Source of the DNA: Bin5 sp965221345
GTDB lineage: Bacteria; Chloroflexota; Anaerolineae; Caldilineales; Caldilineaceae
DNA length: 64,000 nt
Assembly (NCBI GenBank): GCA_965221345.1
Contig: CBDCSD010000001.1
Span: 744,001-808,000, forward strand
Direction of reading: 5' to 3'
In this document: in pieces, positions 16,565 to 25,510 of the stretch
How the letters are laid out: each line of letters opens with the position of its first letter
Position numbering within the stretch: position 1 is the stretch's first letter
Program-made: the position numbers and the translations under genes
The notes under the pieces: model-generated
Databases searched by the model: none
What the model was told of the DNA's origin: nothing
Seen by the model: only the letters and a program-made list of their open reading frames with translations

Positions 16565-17057
16565 CAAACCGTGTCCCTCCGCGGATCAAAAAAGGGTGTT
16601 CTTCGTGGCCCTTCGTGGACAAAAAAAGGGTTTAAGGTGTTCTCCGTGGTCCTTCGTGGCCCTTCGTGGACAAGAAGGGTTTAAGGTGTTCTCCGCGGCC
16701 CTTCGCGGCCCTCCGTGGACAAAAAGAATTCAAGGTGTTCTCCGCGGCCCTTCGTGGCCCTCCGTGGACAAAAAGGGTTTAAGGTGTTCTCCGTGGTCCT
16801 TCGCGGCCCTTCGTGGACAAAAAGGGTTTAAGGTGTTCTCCGCGGCCCTTCGTGGCCCTCCGTGGACAAAAAGGGTTTAAGGTGTTCTCCGTGGCCCTTC
16901 GTGGCCCTTCGTGGACAAAAAGGGTTTAAGGTGTTCTCCGCGGCCCTTCGTGGCCCTTCGTGGACAAAAAGGGTTTAAGGTGTTCTCCGCGGCCCTTCGT
17001 GGCCCTCCGTGGATAAAAAGGGTTTAAGGTGTTCTCCGTGGTCCTTCGCGGCCCCCC
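16565..17057. repeat. GC-rich tandem repeat array A5 (49-bp unit)
   Basis: About ten 49-bp units with the core CCGTGGACAAAAAGGGTTTAA, GGTGTTCTCCG and CGGCCCTTCGTGGCCC. GTG/CTTCG forms replace many CCGCG forms of the other arrays, so A5 is the most diverged version. The array stops exactly at the stop codon of the transporter at 17058. No array of this kind is seen to the right of it. Confidence 0.92.
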
Positions 17058-19271
17058 TCATCCGCTCGTCTCCAGCAAATCCTCCGTCTGTCCACTATGA
17101 ATCAACAGCACCGTCCCAACCGTACTAATCCAATCATTCAGCTGATTCCCATACCTCACCCGATCCTCCGCATCCGGCCGATTCATCCCCACCAACGTCA
17201 AATCAGTCTCCGTACTCCACCTCTTCACCGTCTCCGGGAACGGTTCATCCTGCGGTGGAACGATCACCACCGGCTCCGCGTTTACCCGCACACTGTCCAA
17301 CAGCGCCCGCAGATGGGCCTCCGTCCGTTCGCGCCCCTCCCCGCGCGGCAAAATCTGCAGCAGCCGAATCGATGCCCCGTCCCAAGTTGGATTCTGCGCA
17401 ATGATATGCGCCAACAGCAGCATCAGATCACCGTTCCCGCTGCGCCCCCGCCACCACACGTCGATCACCTTGTGGTTGCCGAAACCGCGCGTCTCGTCGT
17501 GATGCAGGAACAGCACCGACTTGTCCAGCTCGTACAACGTTGACAACAGCCGCAATGACATTGTGCGCCCGCCTTCCGTATCACTCCAGCCCAACAATAC
17601 CGTGTTCGGCTCAAGCTCCCCCACCCCGTGGGCCTGACACACCGTTACCGCGCCCGCATAAAAATTCTCCACAATGTCCGCCTCCGCAAAGGCCGACATG
17701 TTCTGCTCGCTGATAAATGTGCGGATCTGACGCCGCGCCACCCTGCGCAGCCGTCGCCGTGCCAGCTGTTCGACATCCCCGACCAGCAGCTGATAAAACG
17801 ACACGATGCCATACCCGCGCGTGAGCAAATTGGCAACCTCCACCAGCGGCGCCCGGTTATGCGGCTGGCCCGTGAATACCAGAATATTCGGCCGCCAGTT
17901 CTTCGCATGATAGGCCGAGCGCTCCAGATTGAGCAGCGACCGCCGCGCCAGCGCAAACCAGATCCCGTTGCGCACATCGCCCCACGTGCGAATCGTCGAA
18001 CGCCGCTCCAGGTAGAAGTAGATGCCATAGCTGATCAGAATCGCAATGACCGTCGCCGGCAGATTGATCACGAACATCGCCCCGTAGCATCCCGCCGCGC
18101 CCAGCAATGAAAACCCGGGATGGATCTTCGCCCGCGGCCGGAAACTGGGATTGCCCACCAGTTTCTCGATCCCCGCCACCAAGTTCGTCATCCCGTACGT
18201 ATTCAGGAAAAACATCGTGATGATCGGCGCCACAACATTGAGATCGCCGGCCCAGATGATCGCTAACGCAACTGCTGCTGTGACGAGGACGCCGACGCGC
18301 GGCTCGGTCCTGCTCCCCAGGCGCGAGCCTAGCACCCGTGGCACGATCCCGTCCCGCGCCATCGCCTGCAGCGTCCGCGGCGCCGCAATAATGCTGCCCA
18401 ACGCCGACGAAAGCGTCGCCGACCAGACCCCGATCAGAATCAGGGGCGGAAATAGAGCGATGTCCCGCATGATCAACGTATTGCTCTTCAGCTCATCCGC
18501 CGTGCCATGCAACGAGAGCCAGATAACCGCTGCAAAGTAGATTCCAGCCGTAACGAGCACCGATAGAATTGTGCCTTTGTGAATGCTCCTGCCCGGATCC
18601 TTCAGATCACCCGACATGCTCGCGCCCACCGCAATCCCGGTCACCGCCGGGAAGAAGACCGCGAAAACACTCCAGAAATTCATGCCCTCGCCATAGTCGG
18701 CAGTCAGAGTCGGAGCCTGGATCGTCCCCCAACCTCCCGCGAAAAACGAGAGCAGCGCCGCCAGCAACGCTGCCAGAATGAAGTACTGTATCTTTATCGC
18801 GAAGTCCGCGCCGATGAAAGCGACAACAGCGAAGACCAGCGCAATCAATGTCGCCAACAACCGGGAATCGATCCGGCTGAAAAACGCGATCCCCTCCAAT
18901 GCCTCGGTGAAACCGATGATGTAGAAAGCTACCGAGATCGCCTGCGACAAATACAGCGGCACGCCGATCGCACCGCCGATTTCACGCCCAAGCGTCCGCG
19001 ATATCAGATAATACTTGCCGCCCGCGCGCACATTCATCGATGTCGCAATCGCTGACAGCGACAGACCGGTCAGATAGCTGATCAAGTTGGCGATCGCCAC
19101 GATCAGCAGCGCGCCCAACATCCCTGCCTGGCCCACAACCCAGCCCGCCCGCAAAAACAGTATCAGCCCCAGAATCGTCAGCACGTTCGGCGTGAACACG
19201 CCGCCAAACGTTCCGAAGCGGGCCGACGCACTTGTCGATTGCGATGAAGCCGTCTGTCCGGATGCAGTCAT
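17058..19271 (-). CDS. SLC12-like cation/amino-acid:chloride permease (APC superfamily)
   Basis: 737 residues. N-terminal membrane domain of about 12 helices (about 25-430) beginning FGGVFTPNVLTILGLILFLR, a signature of the Na-K-Cl/K-Cl cotransporter branch of the APC superfamily, with NVRAGGKYYLISRTLGREIGG near helix 3. The C-terminal about 300 residues form a soluble SLC12-type domain (NWRPNILVFTGQP, YELDKSVLFLHHDE, DLTLVGMNRPD). Probably moves inorganic ions or amino acids across the inner membrane; the substrate cannot be assigned. The start overlaps the glycosylase stop by ATGA, so the two are translationally coupled. The 3' end abuts array A5. Confidence 0.82.
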   Translation of the reverse strand: MTASGQTASSQSTSASARFGTFGGVFTPNVLTILGLILFLRAGWVVGQAGMLGALLIVAIANLISYLTGLSLSAIATSMNVRAGGKYYLISRTLGREIGGAIGVPLYLSQAISVAFYIIGFTEALEGIAFFSRIDSRLLATLIALVFAVVAFIGADFAIKIQYFILAALLAALLSFFAGGWGTIQAPTLTADYGEGMNFWSVFAVFFPAVTGIAVGASMSGDLKDPGRSIHKGTILSVLVTAGIYFAAVIWLSLHGTADELKSNTLIMRDIALFPPLILIGVWSATLSSALGSIIAAPRTLQAMARDGIVPRVLGSRLGSRTEPRVGVLVTAAVALAIIWAGDLNVVAPIITMFFLNTYGMTNLVAGIEKLVGNPSFRPRAKIHPGFSLLGAAGCYGAMFVINLPATVIAILISYGIYFYLERRSTIRTWGDVRNGIWFALARRSLLNLERSAYHAKNWRPNILVFTGQPHNRAPLVEVANLLTRGYGIVSFYQLLVGDVEQLARRRLRRVARRQIRTFISEQNMSAFAEADIVENFYAGAVTVCQAHGVGELEPNTVLLGWSDTEGGRTMSLRLLSTLYELDKSVLFLHHDETRGFGNHKVIDVWWRGRSGNGDLMLLLAHIIAQNPTWDGASIRLLQILPRGEGRERTEAHLRALLDSVRVNAEPVVIVPPQDEPFPETVKRWSTETDLTLVGMNRPDAEDRVRYGNQLNDWISTVGTVLLIHSGQTEDLLETSG

Positions 19272-20521
19272 AAACGCTCGCTGACCTCCTCCAATGCAAC
19301 CCGCCAGTCAGCAGGGATCCCGTCCCCCAGCTCGACACTTTTCGCGCCGATAAACTGGGCCAACTCCAGCAGTGACTCGGCAACTGCCGCCCCGGACTCT
19401 GCCTCAACGCGCGCATCCTCTTCCGGATACAATGCCAGGATCTGATAGATTCCCGTCTTGCGATCAATCTTCGAATCCATTCTCCCGATAAAACGGTCGC
19501 CGTGTAGCAGCGGCATTACATAATAGCCGTACTCCCGCTTGGCTTTTGGCACGTAAATCTCAACTCGGTAGTGGAAACTGAAAAACTGCTCCGTCCGTTC
19601 CCGGTCACAGATGAGATTGTCGAATGGCGACAGAAAAACCGTGCGCGGCGCCCATCCGCCCGCCCGCATCGACTCTAGCAGCGGCAGTGACTCCCGGTGG
19701 ATATACCATTCGCCCGCCCACCGCCCGTCTTCCCCCACGATCTGCGCCGGCAGCACAACCTCCTCCTCCGCCAATTCCGTCAGCCGTTCCCCCAGGTCCG
19801 GGTACATCGCGCGCATGAAATGGTTGTTGATCTGCTTCTGGTTCGCCACCCCCAACGCCTTCAGCGAGCGTTGGCAGGCAAGGCGCACCACCGTCTCCTC
19901 CGCCGGCAACTCCTTATCCGCCCACTCCGGCAGCCACGCATCCCGCAAATGCCATAACTTCTGGTTTCCCCGCCGCCCCACCGACATCACAACACCTCTT
20001 CGGTCCAGAAAGTCGAGCATGCGCGTAACCGTGCTCCCACTGGTCCAACCAGCCGATTCCCAGGGAATGACCGCCAGGTCCGCAAACCCTTTCGCCTGCA
20101 AAGGCCCGTCCGCCCCCAGGCGCTCTATAATATGCGTCTCCAACTCTGCATTCTCCTCCATCCACGCCCGTACCCGCTCCGGCCCCACGCCGGAGCCGCT
20201 GAAGGCTCGTCCAATCCAGCGCCGAAACAGAGGATAATCTTCTGTCAGCACAAAAGAGGCGCAGTGGGCCCACGCCTCGATGATCAGGCGCTCCTCCTGC
20301 AGATCGTCCAGCAGTGACGGCTCGAATCTCCCCATCCGGCTCCACAGCACCAGCAGCTGTGTCCGCTCTACCGCCCGGATCGGATCGATCTGCACGCAGT
20401 TCATCTGCCGCAAAAGCGCAAGCACGCCCGCACTGCTTGCCTCAGCACGCGGCCCCGCCAGACCCTGGGCCGCGATGGCCAAACGCCTGGCCTCAATGTC
20501 GGTAAGAGTGATCGACTGCAT
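19268..20521 (-). CDS. AlkZ/YcaQ-type winged-helix DNA glycosylase
   Basis: 417 residues, close to the usual family length of about 400. The HTH_42 family signature is clear: LLRQMNCVQIDPIRAVERTQ with LVLWSRMGRF, then AHCASFVLTEDYPLFR, GNQKLWHLRDAWLPEW and the C-terminal FLSPFDNLICDRERTEQFF and FHYRVEIYVPKAKREYGYYV. Members unhook interstrand DNA crosslinks and remove bulky alkyl adducts; the catalytic QxD-type motif is represented by VQIDPI. It acts in cytoplasmic DNA repair. Upstream gene of a two-gene operon with the transporter. Confidence 0.85.
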   Translation of the reverse strand: MQSITLTDIEARRLAIAAQGLAGPRAEASSAGVLALLRQMNCVQIDPIRAVERTQLLVLWSRMGRFEPSLLDDLQEERLIIEAWAHCASFVLTEDYPLFRRWIGRAFSGSGVGPERVRAWMEENAELETHIIERLGADGPLQAKGFADLAVIPWESAGWTSGSTVTRMLDFLDRRGVVMSVGRRGNQKLWHLRDAWLPEWADKELPAEETVVRLACQRSLKALGVANQKQINNHFMRAMYPDLGERLTELAEEEVVLPAQIVGEDGRWAGEWYIHRESLPLLESMRAGGWAPRTVFLSPFDNLICDRERTEQFFSFHYRVEIYVPKAKREYGYYVMPLLHGDRFIGRMDSKIDRKTGIYQILALYPEEDARVEAESGAAVAESLLELAQFIGAKSVELGDGIPADWRVALEEVSERL

Positions 20522-20733
20522 TGTCTCGCCGGTCGCTGGTGTCAGCCTCTATCGTCCGGCTGACAGGATGTCCCGTTTTCCACGCGCCGCCTTTGATCCA
20601 ATTGCGGCCCACTACCTTCGGTCTGATTGCGCCCCATAGGGGCGAGAAGCTGTTCATCCCTCTCTAACTCTCTTGCAGATTCAAACATGTCCAGGCAGCG
20701 CAATTCCATCGCCGCTATTGGCCTCTTCCCCTT

Positions 20734-21024
20734 TCAGAGAACTCGGGAGCCGGGCAACTGCCGCAGCCGTTCGGAGAGCAGCCAATTACAGGCTCGCTCC
20801 ACATAGACCCTATTGATGTCGATTCCGCAAAAATGGGTGATTGAGTCAACTGCTTGCGCGCCGGCGAGGAGAAGATTTCCGGCGCCGCAGATTGGATCCG
20901 GCAGCGATTTCAGCTTCAGGCCGGCGTCTCGCAACGCAAGAAATAGTTGTCGCGCCAGCCGGTTCGGAGTCTCGAAATCGCCGAATTCGATTTTTTGCCT
21001 GTCGGCGTTTGAACTGTGATTCAT
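20734..21024 (-). pseudogene. N-terminal remnant of a DNA methyltransferase
   Basis: 96 residues. IEFGDFETPNRLARQLF followed by PDPICGAGNLLLAG and FCGIDINRVYVERA matches the N-terminus of class I N6-adenine methyltransferases: substrate-entry FGDFxTP, SAM motif I, then an acidic D-I-N. The catalytic NPPW/NPPY region and target-recognition domain are missing; the frame stops 30 residues after motif I and the rest (20522-20733) does not resemble a methyltransferase. The usual E or D-P-x-C-G motif reads PDPICGAG. Probably a broken restriction-modification gene. Confidence 0.6.
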
Positions 21025-21093
21025 ATGATCGTCAGAATCGCTGCCACTACGCTATCTCAGCCAGGGCATGGATTCACAGCATGTGAGGCCCCA

Positions 21094-22246
21094 TTACCTC
21101 AACATCGCTTCGCAGATCGCCTTATATCCTTGCGCCGCCGCGATCAGGTCGTCCAGCTTCAGTCTTTCATTGATGATGTGCGCGTCCGCTTCCGTCGCCG
21201 GGCCGAATCCGATCGTCGGGATGCCGGCAACGCCCGCGCTGTAGGCCGCATTCGTGCAGAAACGGTACGCGTTCAGCCCCGCTTCGATGCCCACCCCATG
21301 AACTGCCGCCAGCGTCGCTCGTCACGAACGGGTCGGCGTCATCCGCCAACCAGGCGGGAAAAAACTTCTCGGTCGTAAAAGTGTGCCCCGTATAGCTTGT
21401 ATATTCCCCTATGCCGACACGCGCATCCAGCTGGATGTCCGCCAACTCCGGTCGTTGCCGGATGTCCGCCAGCACACTCTCCGCCTCCTCCCCGGGCAGC
21501 AGCCGCCGGTCATACGTCACCCGGCAGATGCTGGGAATCACCGAGTGCCCCGGGTACGGCGCGCTGATGATATCCGTCAGCGCAAAAATCGCCGGGCCCA
21601 TCTGCGCGTGCTCGTCCAGCGCCAGATCCTCCACCGCCGCGATCACCCGCATCATATCCAGCACCGCGTTGCGCCCCATCTGCGGCGCCGACGAGTGCGA
21701 AGGCCGCCCCGTCGTCGTCAGGTGGATCTCCGCCCGCCCGCGCCCACCCCGCACGATCTGCAAATCCGACGCCTCACCAATCACCACGAAATCCGCGCCC
21801 GTCTGCGCGATCACCTTCTCAAGCGCCACCCCTTCCAGCACCTCCTCCATCACCGATGCGCTCACCACCGCCTTGCCCTTCATCTCTGCCCTGTCCAGCC
21901 CAACTGCGCCGTGGATCATCGCCGCCAGCGCGCCCTTCATGTCGGCCGCGCCCCGCCCGTGCAGCGCGCCGCCCCGCACCTCCCCGCTGAACGGGTCCAG
22001 CTCCCACGGTACCCCCGGCGACACGCCCACCGTGTCCGTATGCGCGTCGAAGACAATCGTCGGCCCGGGCTGCGCGCCTTCAAGCACGCCTACCACATTG
22101 CCAACCCCGTCCGTCCACACCCTGTCAAACCCCAGCGCTACCATCTCGGCCTCGATGCGGCGGGCCACCAGCCCCTCCTCACCGCTCAGGCTGGGGATGC
22201 GCACAATGTCTCTCGCAAACGAGATCAGGCCGTCTGTATCCAGCAT
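21094..22246 (-). pseudogene. M20-family metallopeptidase (ArgE/DapE-like), frameshifted
   Basis: The N-terminal about 310 codons read cleanly: MLDTDGLISFARDIVRIPSL, metal ligands in VFDAHTDTVGV and GRGAADMKGALAAM, MEEVLEG, then a dimerisation region. Near 21316 the frame breaks after DADPFVTS; shifting one base restores AAVHGVGIEAGLNAYRFCTN, AGIPTIGFGPA and the last ligand region ADAHIINERL to a stop at 21094. All metal-binding motifs survive across the two frames, so this is a recent lesion or a base-call error. AAGGAAG precedes the ATG at 22246. Intact relatives cleave acylated or amidated amino acids; the substrate is not readable here. Confidence 0.75.
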
Positions 22247-22267
22247 TCGCGCTTCCTTATCTGTATG

Positions 22268-22347
22268 TGTCTGAACCAGCATCTGTCCGAACCTGCATCT
22301 GTCTGAGCCTGCATGTGTCCGAAACTGTATGCGTCCGAACCGCAATA
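22268..22347. repeat. Five 16-bp tandem repeats in the M20 leader
   Basis: Five consecutive 16-bp units close to TGTCYGAACCTGCATC lie 20-100 nt upstream of the M20 start codon. Periodicity is exact although units vary, which suggests an operator-like or RNA-level array rather than simple slippage. Confidence 0.75.
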
Positions 22348-22994
22348 CCAGTCGCTGCCGGCGTTTCTCGTCACAGCCGGCAGCCTCTCCCTCTGCACGC
22401 CCCAGCAACCCGACTGCCGCCCTGCTACCGGCGCGCGCGACAGAAATATAGCTGAAATACTGGAAATAGCGCAACTGTCTTTTTTTGCCGCCAACAGGTA
22501 CCCACCCAACTGCGAACATGGGACGGTCGCAGCCCCCACCTATTCCGATCTATCCCAAAGCATTCAGGAGCCAACCGTTCTCTCAATCAGGATCTGCCAG
22601 CCTGCCCTCCCCCAAAGCTCCAATACACTTGAGCCGGCCCCAAAAGAACTTACATTAAAAAATATATTATTTATATCAAATTCCGCCACCCAGTTCGCTT
22701 GACGGCAGAAACCATGACACGCTACTCGCCCTTTGTCCCGCCCCTATGTCCCACTTTTCCCCGAAGATCTGATAGCATACGCCCAACTATTCCGTTCCCT
22801 TGCATACCCCCTATCCCCTACCCCCTATCCCCTATCCCCTATCCCCTGCCCACTATCCACTATCCACTATCCCCTTACCCCCTGCCCTTACCCCCGCCTT
22901 GCAAACGGCTTGCCTGTCAGATACACTACAACATGCCGCCACTGGCCACTGGCCACTAGCCACTAGCCACTGTCCCAAGGAGCCTCCCCCTCAC
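22348..22994. other. Intergenic spacer with C-rich and heptad tracts
   Basis: No credible gene. 22800-22880 is a run of CCCTATC-type repeats and 22845-22975 continues into CCACTAT, CCACTGG and CCACTAG heptads ending just before the MoxR start. An AT-rich patch at 22655-22680 may hold a promoter, but no convincing pair of hexamers is seen. Confidence 0.6.
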
Positions 22995-23987
22995 ATGAAT
23001 ACAACGCGCGCATTCCAGTCGATTGAAGAGACGAAAGACGGTCTTGGCGAGCAGCAGTACATCGCCAATGACGAAATCGCCACAACCGTCTATCTGTCGC
23101 AGCAGTTGGGCAAGCCCCTGCTCACCGAAGGGCCGGCCGGCGTCGGCAAGACCGAACTGGCCAAGGCCATCGCCGGCTCGCTCGGCCGTACCCTCATCCG
23201 CCTGCAGTGCTACGAAGGATTGGACGAGACCAAAGCCCTCTATGAGTGGGAGTACGCTAAGCAACTCCTGTATACCCAGCTGCTCCGCGATCAACTGCAG
23301 CAGACCCTGTCCGGCGCCGGCTCGCTCGCCGAAGCTGCCGACCGCCTCACCGACGAAGAGGACGTCTTCTTTTCGATGCGCTTCCTCTTGCAGCGCCCCC
23401 TGCTGCAGGCGATCCTCAGCGACCAGCCCGTCGTGCTCCTCATCGACGAAATCGACCGCGCCGACGCCGAGTTCGAGGCCTTCCTGCTCGAAGTGCTGAG
23501 CGACTTCCAGGTCAGTGTGCCCGAGCTGGGCACGCTGGTCGCCAACCACCGGCCAATTGTCGTCCTCACCAGCAACAACACCCGTGAACTGAGCGAAGCT
23601 CTCAAACGGCGCTGTCTCTATCTCTTCATCGGCTATCCCTCCCTGGAACAGGAACTGAACGTCGTGCGCCTGAAGGTGCCGGACCTGGCCCCGCAGATGG
23701 CCCGCCAAGCGGTCGAGCTTGTCCACAGCCTGCGGCAGCTCGACCTGCGCAAGCTGCCCAGTATCTCAGAAACCTTGGACTGGGCGCAGGCGCTGGTCAC
23801 CCTCAATACCGAAAGTCTCGATCGGAAGACGCTGGAGACGACGCTCAGCGTGCTGTTGAAACACGAGACCGATCTGCGAAAAGTGCAGCGCCAGCTCGGT
23901 CGAATGGACGGCAACGACGGCAACGACGACGACGACGATGAGACCGACTGGGACGATGAGTTGCGCCAGCAGCGACGCATCGACTGA
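22995..23987 (+). CDS. MoxR-family AAA+ ATPase
   Basis: 330 residues. Walker A GPAGVGKTEL (about 46-55), Walker B VVLLIDEIDRAD, sensor 1 region VLTSNNTRELSEALKRRC and the MoxR-type lid. LQCYEGLDETKALYEWEYAKQ places it in the CoxD/MoxR group. The C-terminus is an Asp-rich tail (DGNDGNDDDDDETDWDDE). These ATPases act as chaperones for metal-cofactor or protein-complex maturation, usually with a VWA partner, which is the next gene (87 nt downstream). The ATG at 22995 is chosen because the upstream extension is Pro/Tyr filler encoded by repeats. Confidence 0.88.
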   Translation: MNTTRAFQSIEETKDGLGEQQYIANDEIATTVYLSQQLGKPLLTEGPAGVGKTELAKAIAGSLGRTLIRLQCYEGLDETKALYEWEYAKQLLYTQLLRDQLQQTLSGAGSLAEAADRLTDEEDVFFSMRFLLQRPLLQAILSDQPVVLLIDEIDRADAEFEAFLLEVLSDFQVSVPELGTLVANHRPIVVLTSNNTRELSEALKRRCLYLFIGYPSLEQELNVVRLKVPDLAPQMARQAVELVHSLRQLDLRKLPSISETLDWAQALVTLNTESLDRKTLETTLSVLLKHETDLRKVQRQLGRMDGNDGNDDDDDETDWDDELRQQRRID

Positions 23988-24074
23988 CCCGTGTTCACGT
24001 AGCAAAGCCACTCGAGTGCCTACCGGCAAAGAGAAGGCAGGACGCCTGCGCTTCCCGTTGCAGAGGAGAATCCC

Positions 24075-25457
24075 ATGGAAGAACGAATCGTAAAATTCAT
24101 TTCAGCCTTGCGTTCCGGCGGCGTACGCGTCAGCCTGGCAGAGAGCACCGATGCCTTCTCCGCCGTGGAAAACCTGGGCGTCCAGGATCGGGATACCTTC
24201 CGCCTCAGTCTGCGCGCAACCCTGGTTAAAGACGTGGAGAGCCTGCCGACCTTTGAAGAGCTTTTCCCCCTCTTCTTTGGCAGCGGCGAGCCGCCCCCAC
24301 TGATGAATCTGATGGAAGACCTGACCGAAGAAGAGGCCAACATGCTGGCCGAAGCGCTGCAAGAGTTCGGTCAGCGGCTGCGCGACATGCTCGACCGGCT
24401 CCTGCGCGGCGAGCAACTGTCGCCCGAGGAACTGGAAGGCCTCGGCCAGATGGTCGGCCTCAACCAAGCCGATGATCTGCGCTACCGTGAATGGATGGCG
24501 CGCCGCATGCAACGCGCCCTCCAGTTCGAACAGGTGCGCAAGGCGATGCAGGAGATCATGGAACTCATGGCCCAGATGGGCATGAACAAGGAGCGGCTGG
24601 AGCAGATGCGCCAGCTGATCGGCCAGAACATGGACTCCCTGCGCGAGCAGCTGCGCCAACACGCCGGCCAGCGCATCGCCGAAAACATGGCCGAGCAGCG
24701 ACCGGAAGATCATCTCGACGGGCTGATGGATCGTCCCTTTCAGGCCCTGTCCGACAGCGACATGCAGAAGTTGCGCCAGGAAGTGCGGCGGCTGGCCGCG
24801 CTCCTGCGCAGCCGTATCGCCCTCCGCCAGAAAAGGGCCAAGACCGGTCAACTCGACGCCAAAGCGACCATCCGTGCCAACCTCAAGCACGGAGGTGTCC
24901 CATTTCAGATCAAACACCGCGACCGCACCATCAAACCAAAGCTGGTGGTGATCTGCGACATCAGCACCTCCATGCGTCACTGCTCCGAACTAATGCTCTC
25001 TCTCCTCTACGAGTTGCAGGATCAAGTGAGCAAGTCCCACGCCTTCGCCTTCATCGACCACCTGGAATACATCACCCCCGACTTTCAGGGCAACCGGGCC
25101 AATGAAGCAATCCAACAGGTGTTGATCCGTATGCCCCCAGGTTATTACAGCACCGATCTGGGGCACAGCCTGCAGAATCTCTCCGATGACTACCTCGATA
25201 CCATCGACCACCGGACCACCCTCATCGTTGTCGGCGACGGGCGTAACAACTACAATGATCCCCGGCTGGATATCTTCAGAAAAATCGCCCGCCGCAGCCG
25301 CCGCACGTTGTGGCTGAACCCCGAACAGCCGCTGCTGTGGGGCAGCGGCGACAGCGACATGCTCGAGTACCTGCCTCTGTGCGACACAATATTGCCGGTC
25401 AGTACGCTCTCCGAACTGACGGCAGCGGTGGACCAGCTGCTTGTCGAGAAATCATAA
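24075..25457 (+). CDS. CoxE-like von Willebrand factor A protein
   Basis: 460 residues. The N-terminal region is helical and Gln/Met/Leu-rich, with long amphipathic helices (about 90-240). The C-terminal VWA domain carries the MIDAS motif CDISTSM (about 293-299), which binds a divalent metal, and TLIVVGDGRNNYNDPR. Together with the MoxR gene this is the classical MoxR-VWA pair, acting in the cytoplasm as an ATPase plus substrate adaptor. GAGGAGAATCCC precedes the ATG. The client is unknown: no CO-dehydrogenase or methanol-dehydrogenase genes are nearby. Confidence 0.85.
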   Translation: MEERIVKFISALRSGGVRVSLAESTDAFSAVENLGVQDRDTFRLSLRATLVKDVESLPTFEELFPLFFGSGEPPPLMNLMEDLTEEEANMLAEALQEFGQRLRDMLDRLLRGEQLSPEELEGLGQMVGLNQADDLRYREWMARRMQRALQFEQVRKAMQEIMELMAQMGMNKERLEQMRQLIGQNMDSLREQLRQHAGQRIAENMAEQRPEDHLDGLMDRPFQALSDSDMQKLRQEVRRLAALLRSRIALRQKRAKTGQLDAKATIRANLKHGGVPFQIKHRDRTIKPKLVVICDISTSMRHCSELMLSLLYELQDQVSKSHAFAFIDHLEYITPDFQGNRANEAIQQVLIRMPPGYYSTDLGHSLQNLSDDYLDTIDHRTTLIVVGDGRNNYNDPRLDIFRKIARRSRRTLWLNPEQPLLWGSGDSDMLEYLPLCDTILPVSTLSELTAAVDQLLVEKS

Positions 25458-25510
25458 CTGCTGTGGCCAGCGGCAGGTACACCCTGCTGATCTATGGCCG
25501 CTGGTGATTT

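Noticed and set aside
1..17057. Arrays A1-A5 as CRISPR arrays
   Set aside because: Units are repeated end to end without unique spacers of constant length, and no cas genes are present.
16105..17057. Insertion-sequence ends around GxxExxY copy 3
   Set aside because: No transposase, no terminal inverted repeats and no target-site duplication visible; similarity to copy 2 is limited to leader and gene.
20522..20733. Possible tRNA or small RNA in the gap upstream of the glycosylase
   Set aside because: No cloverleaf, no terminator and no conserved element could be found by eye.
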